This document shows, one piece after another, positions 12,839 to 12,893 of a stretch of 12,893 nt of DNA. Made by a program: the position numbers and the translations under genes. Positions within the stretch are counted from its first letter, which is position 1. Each line of letters begins with the position of its first letter. This DNA comes from Bacteroidota bacterium (GTDB lineage: Bacteria; Bacteroidota; Bacteroidia; Bacteroidales; Paludibacteraceae): positions 1-12,893 of the forward strand of contig JAKLIM010000029.1 in assembly GCA_022709605.1 (NCBI GenBank), in the 5' to 3' direction. Below the pieces are notes generated by a model. That model searched no databases. It was not told the origin of the DNA and saw only the letters and a program-made list of their open reading frames with translations.

Positions 12839-12846
12839 CAAATGTA
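12839..12846 (-). promoter_or_regulatory. -7 element of the BON/SH3b operon
   Basis: The minus strand reads TACATTTG (exact TAnnTTTG), 47 nt before the BON lipoprotein ATG. The -33 region is AT-rich with no TTTG in the remaining window. Confidence 0.5.
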
Positions 12847-12893
12847 AACATTTTTTTTTAGAATTGAATATAAATATGTTTTATTTACAATAT

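Noticed and set aside
1..12893. tRNA or rRNA genes, CRISPR arrays, insertion sequences, riboswitches
   Set aside because: No cloverleaf-like stretch, regular repeat-spacer pattern, transposase or terminal inverted repeats, and no recognised riboswitch motif were seen in the gaps.

Overview
This window looks like a chromosomal segment of a Bacteroidota bacterium, most likely of the Bacteroidales/Marinilabiliales type. That reading rests on low GC, scarce Shine-Dalgarno sequences, and exact matches to the Bacteroidota -7 promoter element TAnnTTTG in front of nearly every transcription unit. It also rests on a G/C-run dispersed repeat of a kind I recall from this phylum, and on the protein families present (M13 lipoprotein peptidase, MnmG, a secreted beta-rich protein). 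The exact taxon cannot be settled from sequence reading alone.

Left part (1-3660, all minus strand). A U32-family protein, probably an RNA-hydroxylation enzyme of the TrhP/RlhA group, sits next to an accessory block. In transcription order the block holds a ribbon-helix-helix antitoxin with MazF toxin, an uncharacterised exported beta-rich protein starting 11 bp after mazF, and a MntA-HepT (nucleotidyltransferase/HEPN) toxin-antitoxin pair. Three copies of a 23-nt repeat (65-87, 1309-1331, 3815-3837) sit at gene boundaries here. One encodes the C-terminus and stop region of the U32 protein, one lies in its N-terminal coding region, and one forms the leader of dusB.

Middle part (3790-7145). 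dusB (tRNA dihydrouridine synthase) and a lipoprotein M13 metallopeptidase form a plus-strand operon. It ends at a strong hairpin terminator, and that hairpin lies inside the 3' half of a small basic ORF transcribed from the other side.

Right part (7145-12893, all minus strand). In transcription order: a BON-domain lipoprotein with a BON-like/SH3b protein (6 bp apart, own terminator), mnmG, uvrC, then tsaE with the small basic ORF. Between mnmG and uvrC lie two perfect 16-bp parS sites (TGTTCCACGTGAAACA) in opposite orientation, 85 bp apart. This marks the region as a probable ParB loading site and so probably origin-proximal.

Functional themes are tRNA modification (U32/TrhP-like, DusB, TsaE, MnmG), DNA repair (UvrC), chromosome segregation (parS) and two toxin-antitoxin modules. 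No tRNA, rRNA, CRISPR array, transposase or phage gene was seen. No stretch over 300 bases lacks a gene; the longest gap (11602-11871, 270 bases) holds the mnmG promoter and the terminator of the BON/SH3b operon.
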